A stretch of 64,000 nt of DNA from CADEEN01 sp963738425 (GTDB lineage Bacteria; Pseudomonadota; Gammaproteobacteria; Burkholderiales; Burkholderiaceae_C), in assembly GCA_963738425.1 (NCBI GenBank), contig CAVTWT010000034.1:62001-126000 (forward strand), given 5' to 3'. Position 1 is the first letter of the stretch; every line of letters starts with the position of its first letter. Below the pieces are notes generated by a model. That model did not search any database and was not told the origin of the DNA. It saw nothing but the letters and a program-made list of their open reading frames with translations. Shown in pieces: positions 25,774 through 33,954 of the stretch. The position numbers were made by a program, and so were the translations under genes.

Positions 25774-25879
25774 TCCTTCACCGCAGAGGCGCAGAGTTCG
25801 CAGAGGTCCGCAGAGAAATGCGACCTCATGGGTTTTCCTCCGCGAACCTCTGCGTCCTCTGCGCCTCTGCGGTGAAGGA
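25774..25879. repeat. Palindromic CCGCAGAGGCGCAGAG hairpin repeat, copy 1
   Basis: Two perfect 23-base inverted arms (25774-25796 and 25857-25879) flank about 60 bases that contain further CGCAGAG units. Two similar copies lie at 61.36 and 62.89 kb. It fills the space between the VOC gene and the dehydroshikimate dehydratase gene, and its right arm ends 11 bases before the latter's ATG, so it would form a strong hairpin in the mRNA leader. Confidence 0.85.
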
Positions 25880-25889
25880 AACTAAGGCG

Positions 25890-26792
25890 ATGAGATCTGC
25901 TGAATACATCGCCGACTTCGGCATGGACACGATCTCGCTGGCCGGGCCGCTGGCGGCCAAGCTGCGTGCGATCAAGGAGGCCGGCTTCAGCCAGGTGATG
26001 TTCGCGGCCCGCGATCTTGTCGGTCACCCGGACGGCTGGCATGCTGCTGTCGAGGAAGTGCGGGACAGCGGCTTGCGTGTCACCGGCTTTCAGGTGCTGC
26101 GCGACTTCGAGGGCCTGTCGGGTCATCTTCATGACTACAAGATCGACATCGCCCGCTCGATGATCGAGATGTGCGCCGCGCTCGGCAGCCCGATCCTGCT
26201 GGCCTGCTCATCGACCAGCCGCCATGCGACGGCCGATGAAGACGCCATCGCACGCGACCTGCGCAAGCTGGCGATGATGGCGCTGCCGCATGGCATCAAG
26301 GTGGCATTCGAAGGCCTGTCGTGGGGCCGGCACATCAATGACTGTGTCGGTGCCTGGCGGGTTGTCGAAGCTGCCAACGCACCGAACCTCGGCATTGGCG
26401 TCGATTCCTTCCACAGCTTTGCCACGCGCACGCCGACCGAAGCGCTGCAGGACGTGGACCCGGACAAGATCTTCCTCGTGCAGTTGGCCGACTTCATGTG
26501 GCAGGAGATCCGCACGGTCGAAGAGCGCATCGAAACCGCACGCCATTTCCGCGTCTTTCCCGGCGAAGGCGTGCACAGCGAGGAGTTGCGCCGCCTCGTC
26601 ATCGAACTCGACGGCATGGGCTACCGCGGCGACTACAGCTTCGAAGTCTTCAACGACGACTACACGCAGATGCCGCTGCCGGTGGTGGCCGAACGTGCGC
26701 GCCGCTCGGCCGCGTGGCTGGCCGAGGACGTCTTGCACCGTGCGGTGCCGCTGCCGGGAGGCTCGCGCTTGCGCGGTCCTGCAGCGGCCTGA
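25890..26792 (+). CDS. 3-Dehydroshikimate dehydratase (TIM barrel)
   Basis: A 300-residue xylose-isomerase-type TIM barrel that would convert 3-dehydroshikimate to protocatechuate. The four metal-ligand positions of the QuiC-type enzyme are recognisable: Glu in VAFEGLSWGRHIND (about 141), Asp in GIGVDSFHSF (about 172), Gln in IFLVQLADFMW (about 198) and Glu in YSFEVFNDDY (about 252). The start is MRSAEYIADFGMDTISLAGP at ATG 25890. It corresponds to the N-terminal domain of fused QuiC1-type proteins. Together with the upstream genes it would feed protocatechuate to the lig operon at 44-50 kb. Confidence 0.86.
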   Translation: MRSAEYIADFGMDTISLAGPLAAKLRAIKEAGFSQVMFAARDLVGHPDGWHAAVEEVRDSGLRVTGFQVLRDFEGLSGHLHDYKIDIARSMIEMCAALGSPILLACSSTSRHATADEDAIARDLRKLAMMALPHGIKVAFEGLSWGRHINDCVGAWRVVEAANAPNLGIGVDSFHSFATRTPTEALQDVDPDKIFLVQLADFMWQEIRTVEERIETARHFRVFPGEGVHSEELRRLVIELDGMGYRGDYSFEVFNDDYTQMPLPVVAERARRSAAWLAEDVLHRAVPLPGGSRLRGPAAA

Positions 26793-26800
26793 TCGACCGC

Positions 26801-27214
26801 CTACCGATGCCAGCCGCCCGGCCTCTCGCGCCAGCCCCGGCCCGATGAGATGGGCTCCCAGCGGTGCGGCTGCCAGCGGTAGCCCGGGCGCGGCGCGTCC
26901 CAGCGGCCGCCGACCCAGACATGGCGGTTGGCCCGCCAGGTCCAGAAGCCGCTGATCCAGAACCAGCCCGGATGGGGTGCGACGCCGACCACTTCGTACT
27001 GCACTGGCGGCGGTGCGACGGCGACCCCATCGTCGGGGCCGCCGGCGTAGCCAGGCCCGGAAGGGTGGCCGCCGTAACCGCCATATCCACGATGAGCCGG
27101 CACGACGATGCAGCCGCCGAGGGTGGCGGCCAACGTCACGAATGCAAAGGCACGCACCACGGTCTTTCGTGTGGATGCGGCAGGCGCAGTGGCTGCGACA
27201 GAAAGACGGCCCAT
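26801..27214 (-). CDS. YXWGXW repeat-containing lipoprotein
   Basis: A 137-residue exported protein. The signal ends FAFVTLAATLGGC, a lipobox with the Cys at about residue 35. The mature part is Gly/Tyr-rich (HRGYGGYGGHPSGPGYAGG), then carries the aromatic repeats HPGWFWISGFWTWRANRHVW, VGGRWDAPRPGYRW and HRWEPI typical of YXWGXW proteins. These small envelope proteins have no established function. It converges with the dehydratase gene, 8 bases apart. Confidence 0.8.
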   Translation of the reverse strand: MGRLSVAATAPAASTRKTVVRAFAFVTLAATLGGCIVVPAHRGYGGYGGHPSGPGYAGGPDDGVAVAPPPVQYEVVGVAPHPGWFWISGFWTWRANRHVWVGGRWDAPRPGYRWQPHRWEPISSGRGWRERPGGWHR

Positions 27215-27322
27215 GGGAAACCTCACGCAGTGGAAGTCTCCTCACAACGGCCTGCCGCCGCGGGCGCTGACGTGAAGCAAGGTAAAGCTGCGGGCGGCTC
27301 GGCGCACCCGCAGCCCGGGCCT

Positions 27323-27898
27323 TCAGCCCAAGCCGATGGGCGCGGGTGCCGTGTTCACGATCTTGCGGAACAGCGGCGCGTACTCGCCGCTCGGATCGTG
27401 TCCGGCCAGAGGGTCGCGGTTGGCCTCGAAGGCAGCGTTCAAATCGTGCCAGTCTTCCGGCGTCAACGATTCGCGCGCCGCCGGCAGCACGGTCGATTCT
27501 TCCAGCGACATGTGCCGCAGGTATTGCTCCACGTAGTGCCGCGCAGCCGCTTCGAAGGCCTCGCGCCGCGGCTCGCCGAGCAACTCGTACGCCAGCAGGC
27601 GGTGCTGCAGGTCGCGCACCGAAGACTCTCCGCGCGCGTGGTCTTGGTCGAGGCCGTCGAACACGGCGGCCAGGTCGGGCCGGCGGGCGCGCACCTTGGG
27701 AAACAGCAGGTCGCTTTCCTTCGGATGGTGCAGCCGCTCGGGGAACTCGTCGATGTAGAACAGCATCGCGCGCAGCACGTCGAAGGGCGGTGCCTTGCGC
27801 TCGTCGCGCCCACGGTCGATCAGCATCACCAGCGAGCGCAGCATCGCCGCCAGCGCCTGGTGCTCGGCCTGGATGACGCGGATGGCAGAAGGGTCCAT
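27323..27898 (-). CDS. Hemerythrin-like (HHE) domain protein
   Basis: A 191-residue four-helix protein binding a di-iron centre. Metal-ligand motifs: IQAEHQALAAML (first His), FYIDEFPERLHHPKESDLLF (HxxxE type), LDQDHARGESSV and VEQYLRHMSLEESTVLPAAR. This is the long hemerythrin HHE type often tied to oxygen, NO or iron-sulfur stress. I place the start at MDPSAIRVIQAEHQ (27898) because family members begin there; the open frame continues to 28012. Confidence 0.87.
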   Translation of the reverse strand: MDPSAIRVIQAEHQALAAMLRSLVMLIDRGRDERKAPPFDVLRAMLFYIDEFPERLHHPKESDLLFPKVRARRPDLAAVFDGLDQDHARGESSVRDLQHRLLAYELLGEPRREAFEAAARHYVEQYLRHMSLEESTVLPAARESLTPEDWHDLNAAFEANRDPLAGHDPSGEYAPLFRKIVNTAPAPIGLG

Positions 27899-27999
27899 GG
27901 CCGCAGGATGCTCGCCCGCCGCACTCGCAGCCTTGCCCTGGATCAAGGTTCGCGCGGGTGATGGCACTTCTAGAATGAATCGAGACCGAGGTGCAAGTG

Positions 28000-28984
28000 A
28001 TGACATTCCCACAAGATTTCGATCCCGGCCGGCGCACGGTCCTCGCCGTGGCGCTGGGCGCGGCGCTGCCCGCCGCCGCCCAGCCGCCGGGTTCCGAGCG
28101 GCCGATCACGCTGGTCGTGCCGTTCGCCCCCGGTGGCATTGCCGACCTGACCGCACGCGCCGTGGCCAAGGAGATGAGTGCGTCGCTGAAGCAGACGATC
28201 GTCGTCGACAACAAGCCTAGCGCCGGTGCCATCGTCGGCTCGCAACAGGTGGCGCGCGCCGCGCCCGATGGCCTGACGCTGCTGCTGATGAGCAACGCCA
28301 ATGCGGTCAGCGCCGGGCTGTTTCGCAAGCTGCCGTTCGATGCGCAGAACGACTTCGCGCCGATCAGCACGCTCGGGTTTTTCGACCTGGCGCTGTTCGT
28401 CGTTGCCGACTCGCCGTTGAAGACGGTCGCCCACCTGCTGACCCGCGCGCGGGCGCAGCCGGGCAAGCTGACGATCGGCACCATCGCGGCCGGCAGCACG
28501 CAGAACCTGGCGGCCGAATACTTCAAGTCGCTCTCCGGCATCGACGCCGTGATCGTGCCGTACAAGGGCACGCCGGCCGTCATCACGGCGCTGCGCGCGG
28601 GCGAGATCGACGTCGGCTTCGAAATCCTGGGTCCGATGCTCGGCCAGGTGCAGGCCAAGGTGCTGCGCGCGCTGGCGGTGACGTCGGACCGGCGCTTTGC
28701 GAGCCTGCCCGACGTGCCGACGGTCAAGGAGTCGGGCCTGGCCAGCTACAACGTGGCGTCGTGGAATGCGCTGGCCGCACCGGCGAAGACGCCGCGTGCG
28801 GTCATCGATCGCTTGCAGCGTGCCGCCTTGCAGGCGCTCGCCGTGCCGTCGGTGCAGTCGCAACTGCAGGCCCTCGGCGTGCGCGCGCAAGGCGGTACGC
28901 CGGAACAGATGCGGCAGTTGCTCGCCAGCCGAAATCAAGCGCTGGTCCGACGTCATCGTGCAGGCCAAGATCGAGAAGCAATGA
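28000..28984 (+). CDS. Bug-family (TctC) substrate-binding protein (one frameshift)
   Basis: About 327 residues. It has a signal-like start (DPGRRTVLAVALGAALPAAA) and the Bug-family hallmarks ITLVVPFAPGGIADLTARAV, VDNKPSAGAIVGSQQVARAA, GKLTIGTIAAGSTQNLAAEY and VPYKGTPAVITALRAGEID. The normal C-terminus (EIKRWSDVIVQAKIEKQ) is read only after removing one base at about 28929-28931; as given, the frame runs on to 29013. Bug proteins bind carboxylates or similar small molecules. No TctAB membrane genes are adjacent; a LysR gene follows. Confidence 0.85.
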
Positions 28985-29001
28985 GTACTCCGCCCAGTGC
29001 T

Positions 29002-29060
29002 CGTTCGGGCTGAGCTTGCCGAAGCCTCAGCGGGCCCATCGAGAGGCTCGGGGCGAACGG
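29002..29060. repeat. Dispersed GTTCGGGCTGAGC...GAACGG palindromic repeat
   Basis: CGTTCGGGCTGAGCTTGCCG at the left and GAGAGGCTCGGGGCGAACGG at the right form imperfect inverted arms. This matches the widespread intergenic palindrome built from TTCGGGCTGAGC and GCTCAGCCCGAAC-like arms. It is a single degenerate copy filling the gap between the Bug gene and the LysR gene. Confidence 0.55.
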
Positions 29061-29068
29061 TCAAAGGA

Positions 29069-29992
29069 GTGAACCTGCGCCAGCTGGAAAGCTTCGTCCG
29101 CGTCTCCGAGCTGGGCAGCTTCAGCAAGGCCGCGCGCGTGCTCGACATTGCGCAGCCGGCGCTGTCGCGCCAGGTGCGCCTGCTCGAAACCGATCTGCGT
29201 GAAACGCTGCTGCTGCGCAACGGCCGCGGCGTCAACCTCACGCCGGCCGGGCGGCGCCTGTTCGAGCACGGTGTGCAGATCCTGCAGCAGGTGGCGCAGG
29301 CGCGCGCCGACCTCGGCGCGCAGCGCGATGCGCCGGTGGGGCAGGTGACGATCGGCCTGCCGCCTTCGATCGGCCGGCGCCTGACGCTGCCGCTGATCGA
29401 AGGCTTTCGCGCGCAGTTGCCGCGCGCCCGCGTGACGATCGTCGAAGGCCTGAGTGCCTACATCGCCGAGTGGATCGCCAGCGGCCGTGCCGACCTCGGC
29501 CTGGTCTACAACCCGGAGCCGTCATCGGCATTGGAGATCACGCCGTTGCTGCGCGAGCCGCTGTGCCTGGTGCAGCCGGCCGTGCGCGGACGCAAGGCGG
29601 CGCCGGCCACCGTGGCGCTGCGCGAGTTGTCCGCGCTGCCGCTGATCCTGCCCGAGCGCCACCAGTCGCTGCGCAAGCTGCTCGAGTCGCAGGCCTCGTT
29701 GGCCGGGGTGCCGCTGGACATCACCTGCGAGGTCTCGAGCATCCCGGCGATCATCGACCTCGTCTGCGCGCGCATGGGCAATGCGGTGCTCAACGCCAGC
29801 GCTGTCGGCGCCTCCGGCCGCGCGGCCGAACTGGTGGTGCGCCGCATCGTGCAGCCCGAGCTGCCGAGCGTGCTCTGCCTGGCCCAGTCCGCCACCAAAC
29901 CGCCGACGCCGCTGACGCGCGAAGCGCGGCAGATGCTGACCGGCCTGGTGAAGGCGCTGCCGGCGCCTGCGCTCAAATCACGCGCGCGCTGA
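29069..29992 (+). CDS. LysR-family transcriptional regulator
   Basis: A 307-residue regulator. The winged helix-turn-helix is at residues 1-60 (VNLRQLESFVRVSELGSFSK, ALSRQVRLLETDLRETLLLR). The periplasmic-binding-like effector domain begins near 90 (GQVTIGLPPSIGRRLTLPLI) and includes RADLGLVYNPEPSSALEITP, as in NAC/CynR-type members. The start is GTG 29069 with AAAGGA just before it. It follows the Bug binding protein on the same strand. Target and effector unknown. Confidence 0.9.
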   Translation: MNLRQLESFVRVSELGSFSKAARVLDIAQPALSRQVRLLETDLRETLLLRNGRGVNLTPAGRRLFEHGVQILQQVAQARADLGAQRDAPVGQVTIGLPPSIGRRLTLPLIEGFRAQLPRARVTIVEGLSAYIAEWIASGRADLGLVYNPEPSSALEITPLLREPLCLVQPAVRGRKAAPATVALRELSALPLILPERHQSLRKLLESQASLAGVPLDITCEVSSIPAIIDLVCARMGNAVLNASAVGASGRAAELVVRRIVQPELPSVLCLAQSATKPPTPLTREARQMLTGLVKALPAPALKSRAR

Positions 29993-30046
29993 CGACGTTG
30001 GCCGGCGTGCCGCGCTCAACAGCGCGATTGAAAGTCCTTGTCGTCA

Positions 30047-30066
30047 TGAAAACCCCTGTTGGGGTT
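30047..30066 (-). terminator. Terminator hairpin at end of minus-strand cluster
   Basis: AACCCC-TGTT-GGGGTT forms a perfect 6-bp stem with a 4-base loop, with AAAA before it on the plus strand, so the minus-strand transcript ends GGGGTTTTC. It lies between the convergent LysR gene (ends 29992) and the minus-strand nitrogen cluster (ends 30097). Confidence 0.5.
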
Positions 30067-30096
30067 GAATGAACTCGTGTCGTTTGCTGCCCTCCC

Positions 30097-30762
30097 TCAC
30101 GGCAGGTGCTCGATCAGCGTCGCGGAGCGCGCGCTCCAGCCGACGATCGCGCCTTGCGCGGTCAGCATCGCCAGCGCGCTGGCCTTGAACTCGGGGAAGT
30201 AGCTCTCGGTCGCGTCCTCGACGATCAGGCAGTCGTAGCCGCGGTCGTTGGCCTCGCGCATCGAGGTCTGCACGCAGACCTCGGTCGTCACGCCGGTGAA
30301 CACCAGGTGCGTGATGCCTCGAGCGCTCAACAGCTCGTGCAGCCCGGTGGCCCAGAACATGCCCTTGCCGGGTTTGTCGATGACCGTCTCGCCCGGCGCC
30401 GGCGCGAGCGCGTCGATGATCGCGGTGCCGGGCTCGCCGGCGATCAGCAGGCGGCCCATCGGGCCGGGCTCGCCGATGCGCAGCGACGGCGCGCCGCGTT
30501 CGCGCTTGGCCGGCGGGCAGTCGGACAGGTCGGGCTTGTGTGCCTCGCGCGTGTGGATCACCGGCCAGCCGCGCGCGCGCCAGGCCGCCAGCAGCGCGGC
30601 GATCGGCGCGATGGCCGGCAGCAGACGCGAGACGTCGTTGCCGAGCGAGGCGCCGAAGCCGCCGGGCTCGATGAAGTCGCGCTGCATGTCGATGACCACC
30701 AGCGCCGTCGCTCCGGGCGCGAAGGGGTAGGGGAAGGGCGTGGCGGGAATCAGCATGGTCAT
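30097..30762 (-). CDS. Isochorismatase-family cysteine hydrolase 1
   Basis: A 221-residue amidohydrolase with the Asp-Lys-Cys triad of the family: ALVVIDMQRDFIEPGG (Asp about 25), ETVIDKPGKGMFWAT (Lys) and VFTGVTTEVCVQTSMREAND (Cys). The cis-peptide-type stretch before the Cys is normal. Relatives include biuret hydrolase, ureidoacrylate amidohydrolase and N-carbamoylsarcosine hydrolase. It is the last gene of the BmpA-type transporter operon and resembles the frameshifted paralog at 32.4 kb. With an allophanate-hydrolase-like gene in the same cluster, a biuret- or ureide-like substrate is plausible (inference). Confidence 0.88.
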   Translation of the reverse strand: MTMLIPATPFPYPFAPGATALVVIDMQRDFIEPGGFGASLGNDVSRLLPAIAPIAALLAAWRARGWPVIHTREAHKPDLSDCPPAKRERGAPSLRIGEPGPMGRLLIAGEPGTAIIDALAPAPGETVIDKPGKGMFWATGLHELLSARGITHLVFTGVTTEVCVQTSMREANDRGYDCLIVEDATESYFPEFKASALAMLTAQGAIVGWSARSATLIEHLP

Positions 30763-30763
30763 C

Positions 30764-32356
30764 TCATGCGGCCTTGGCCACCGGCTCTTCGTGGTGGCCG
30801 CCGCCCATGTGCGCGCCGACGGTGCGGCGATCGATCTGGTCGGCCGGCGCTTCGAAGACGATGCGGCCTTCGCTCATGACGACGATGCGGTCGGCCAGCG
30901 TCAGCAACTCGTCCAGGTCCTCGCTGATCAGCAGCACGGCGCCGCCCTTGGCGCGCACCTGCAGCAGGCGGGCGTGGATCTCGGCGACGGCGGCGAAGTC
31001 CAGCCCGAACACTGGATTCGCGGCGATCAGCACCTTGACGTCGCCGGCCAGCTCGCGCGCCAGTACCGCGCGCTGCACGTTGCCGCCGGACAGGCTGCCG
31101 ATCGGCGCATGCTCGCCGCGCGTCTTGATGCCGTACTCGCCGATCCACTGCCGTGCGCGCTCGCTCCAGGTGCCAAAGCGCAGCCAGCGGCGCGTCAGCG
31201 GCGCCTGGTCGAAGTCGCGCAGCGCCATGTTGTGCGAGACGCTGAGTTCGGCCACGCTGGCGCTGCGCAGTGGCTCTTCGGGCAGCGCGCGCAGTCCCAG
31301 CGCATGGTTCTCGTGGCGTTGCGCCGCATAGGCTTTGCCGCCGACGAAGACCTCGCCGGCCAGGCGTGGCCGCTGGCCGACGATGGCTTCGAGCAGCTCG
31401 CGCTGGCCGTTGCCGGAGACGCCAGCCACGCCGAGGATCTCGCCCGCGCGCACGTGGAAGCCGATCTCGCGCACGGCCAGCGTGCCGCGGTCGCCGAGTG
31501 CGCTCAGGCCGGCGACGACCAGCGCCTTCGGCGCGTCGTCGGCCACCGGTGCACGCGCCTCGCGGCTGCCGGCGGCGACGTCGCGTGCACTGCCTGCGGC
31601 CTCGTCGCCGATCATGGCCTGCGCCATCTCCAGCGGCGAGGTCGCGCCCACGGTGGTCGACGTGACCTTGCGGCCGCGCCGCAGCACGGTCACCGCGTCG
31701 GCATAGGCCGTCACCTCGCGAAACTTGTGCGTGATCATCAGCACCGTGCATTCGCCGCGCCGCGCCACCTCGCGCACGTAGGCCAGCACCTCGTCGGCCT
31801 CCTGCGGCGTCAGCACGGAAGTCGGCTCGTCGAGGATCAGCAGGCGCGGCTTCAGGTACAGCTGCTTGAGCAGTTCGAGCTTCTGTTTCTCGCCCGCCGA
31901 CAGCGAGGCTGGCGTGGCGTCGAGGTCGAGCGCGAACGGCGTCGTCTTCAGGAAGTCGGCGAGCGCGCGCCGCTCCTTCGTCCAGTCGATCAAAGCCGGC
32001 GTGCGGCTGCCGGCCAGCAGCAGGTTCTCGGCGACGCTCATGCCGGGCGCCAGCGTGAAGTGCTGGTAGACCATGCCGATGCCGAGCGCGCGCGCCACCA
32101 CCGGCGAGGCGATGTCGTGCTCGCGGCCGTCGATCAGCACCGCGCCGCCGTCGGGCGGGTGGAAGCCCGCCACGCACTTCACCAGCGTGCTCTTGCCGGC
32201 GCCGTTCTCGCCGAGCAGCGCGTGCACCGAGCCGGCGGCGACGTCGATCGACACGTCGTCGAGCGCGGTGAAGGCGCCGAAGCGCTTGGTCAGCGCATAG
32301 GTGGACAGCGCGAGCGCGCCTTCAGTGGGCGCGGGTGGTTGCACGGGCGCGATCAC
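30764..32356 (-). CDS. BMP-type ABC transporter ATP-binding protein (two ATPase domains)
   Basis: A 530-residue double ATPase of the sugar/nucleoside importer type. Domain 1 has the Walker A GENGAGKST, signature LSAGEKQKLELLKQLY and Walker B LLILDEPTSVLTPQ. Domain 2 has the usual degenerate Walker A GVSGNGQRELLEAI and signature SLSGGNVQRAVLARELAG. The start is GTG 32356, overlapping the stop of the isochorismatase upstream (GTGA). With the two permeases and BmpA-like binding protein it forms a complete importer for a nucleoside-like or nitrogen-heterocycle ligand. Confidence 0.92.
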   Translation of the reverse strand: MIAPVQPPAPTEGALALSTYALTKRFGAFTALDDVSIDVAAGSVHALLGENGAGKSTLVKCVAGFHPPDGGAVLIDGREHDIASPVVARALGIGMVYQHFTLAPGMSVAENLLLAGSRTPALIDWTKERRALADFLKTTPFALDLDATPASLSAGEKQKLELLKQLYLKPRLLILDEPTSVLTPQEADEVLAYVREVARRGECTVLMITHKFREVTAYADAVTVLRRGRKVTSTTVGATSPLEMAQAMIGDEAAGSARDVAAGSREARAPVADDAPKALVVAGLSALGDRGTLAVREIGFHVRAGEILGVAGVSGNGQRELLEAIVGQRPRLAGEVFVGGKAYAAQRHENHALGLRALPEEPLRSASVAELSVSHNMALRDFDQAPLTRRWLRFGTWSERARQWIGEYGIKTRGEHAPIGSLSGGNVQRAVLARELAGDVKVLIAANPVFGLDFAAVAEIHARLLQVRAKGGAVLLISEDLDELLTLADRIVVMSEGRIVFEAPADQIDRRTVGAHMGGGHHEEPVAKAA

Positions 32357-33040
32357 GGCAGCTTCTCCAGCAGCGCGCGCGACGACGCCACCGCGCCGAA
32401 CACGCCGCCCTGCATCGTCACCATGTTCAGCGCCGCGGCGTGGTTGCCGGCATCGGTGGCGCCGGTGCAGTCCGACAGCAGCAGGCACTCGAAGCCGCGG
32501 TCGTTGGCCTCGCGCATCGTCGTGTGCACGCAGACGTCGGTGGTGATGCCGGCCAGCAGCAGGTTGCGCGATGCCGCGCGTGTGCAGGATCAGTTCGAGG
32601 TCGGTGGCGCAGAAGCTGCCCTTGCCGGGCTTGTCGATCACCACCTCGCCGGGCAGCGGCGCCAGCTCGGGGATGATCTCCCAGCCCGGCTCGCCGCGCA
32701 CCAGGATGCGGCCGCAGGGGCCGGCGTCGCCGATGCCCGCGCCGATGCGCTGCGAGCGCCAGCGCTTGTTGGCCGGCAGGTCCGACAGGTCGGGCCGGTG
32801 CCCTTCGCGCGTGTGCATGACCGTGAAGCCGAGCGCGCGCAGGCGCGCCATCAGGCGGCGGATCGGCTCGATCGGCGCGCGCGTCAGCGCGAGGTTGTAG
32901 CCCATGGCGTCGACGTAGCCGCCTTGGCCGCAGAAGTCGGTCTGCATGTCGATGACGAGCAGCGCGGTGTTGCCCGGGTGCAGGTCGCCGTTCCACGGCC
33001 AGGGGTAGGGGTCGGCGTCGATGTGGATGGATGCGGTCAT
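32353..33040 (-). CDS. Isochorismatase-family cysteine hydrolase 2 (one frameshift)
   Basis: About 228 residues after removal of one base at 32566-32570 (GCGCG). The N-terminal part starts MTASIHIDADPYPWPW and has ALLVIDMQTDFCGQGGYVDA with the catalytic Asp, then VVIDKPGKGSFCATDLELIL with the Lys. After the shift the catalytic Cys region reads LLLAGITTDVCVHTTMREAN, then CTGATDAGNHAAALNM, ending LLEKLP. It overlaps the permease before it by ATGA and the ATPase after it by GTGA, so it sits within the importer operon. It probably acts on the imported compound or its product (inference). Confidence 0.85.
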
Positions 33041-33954
33041 CGCGAGGACAACTCCGTCGGGCTGCCCTGCGCCACGCTGCCGGGGCGGCAGGTCGCCACC
33101 AGCACGGCCAGCGTGAGCACGTAGGGCACGGCGCTGAACAGGTGGTAGCCGGCGCTGATGCCGATCGACTGCAGCGCGGGGCCGACCGCGCCGGCGCCGC
33201 CGAACAACAGCGAGGCGACCACACAGCGCAGCGGACTCCAGCGCGCGAAGATCACCAGCGCCACCGCGATCAGGCCCTGGCCGCTGGACACGCCTTCGTT
33301 CCAGCTGCCGGGGTAGAACAAGGTCAGCGACGCGCCGCCCAGGCCGGCGATGGCGCCGCCCGCTGCGGTGGCGGCGATGCGGATGCCGTTGACCTTGTAG
33401 CCGAGCGCACGCGCGGCGTTCGCCGACTCGCCGGCCAGGCGCACCAGCAGGCCCCAGCGCGTGCGCGACAGGCCCAGCGTGAGCAACACCGCCAGCAGCA
33501 GGCCGAGCGGCAGCAGCGGATTGACCTGCAGCGCCGCCTGCACCATCGGCGAGTCGCTCCAGCCGCCGAGCGCAATCGGCGTCAGCTGCGGCGCCTGCGG
33601 CTGGATCAGCGGCTTGCCGAGGTAGAACGCCAGGCCGCTGCCGAGGATCATCAGCGCGATGCCGGTGGCGACGTCGTTGACGCGCGGCAGCGAGCACAGC
33701 AGGCCGTGCAGCAACGCGAGCGCAGCGCCGGCCGCGGCACCGATCAGCACGCCCAGCCACGGCGAGCCGGTGAGGTAGGCACCGCCGAAGGCCGCCATCG
33801 CCGACAGCACCAGCACGCCTTCGAGGCCGAGGTTGATGCGCCCGGCTTTCTCGGTCAGGCACTCGCCAAGGCTGACGAAGAGGAAGGGCACGCCCACGCG
33901 CAGCGCGCCGCCGACGATCGCGGCGCCGAATGCGAGCAACATGTCTGCGCTCAT
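33037..33954 (-). CDS. BMP-type ABC transporter permease 2
   Basis: A 305-residue membrane protein of the branched-chain/nucleoside permease family (BPD_transp_2), with about 8-9 helices. Family stretches: KAGRINLGLEGVLVLSAMAA near the N-terminus, GYKVNGIRIAATAAGGAIAG-LGGASLTLFYPGSWNEGVSSG and GLIAVALVIFARWSPLRCVV. It pairs with the next permease (overlap ATGA) as the two membrane halves of the importer. The start at 33954 is in normal alignment with family members. Confidence 0.92.
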   Translation of the reverse strand: MSADMLLAFGAAIVGGALRVGVPFLFVSLGECLTEKAGRINLGLEGVLVLSAMAAFGGAYLTGSPWLGVLIGAAAGAALALLHGLLCSLPRVNDVATGIALMILGSGLAFYLGKPLIQPQAPQLTPIALGGWSDSPMVQAALQVNPLLPLGLLLAVLLTLGLSRTRWGLLVRLAGESANAARALGYKVNGIRIAATAAGGAIAGLGGASLTLFYPGSWNEGVSSGQGLIAVALVIFARWSPLRCVVASLLFGGAGAVGPALQSIGISAGYHLFSAVPYVLTLAVLVATCRPGSVAQGSPTELSSR

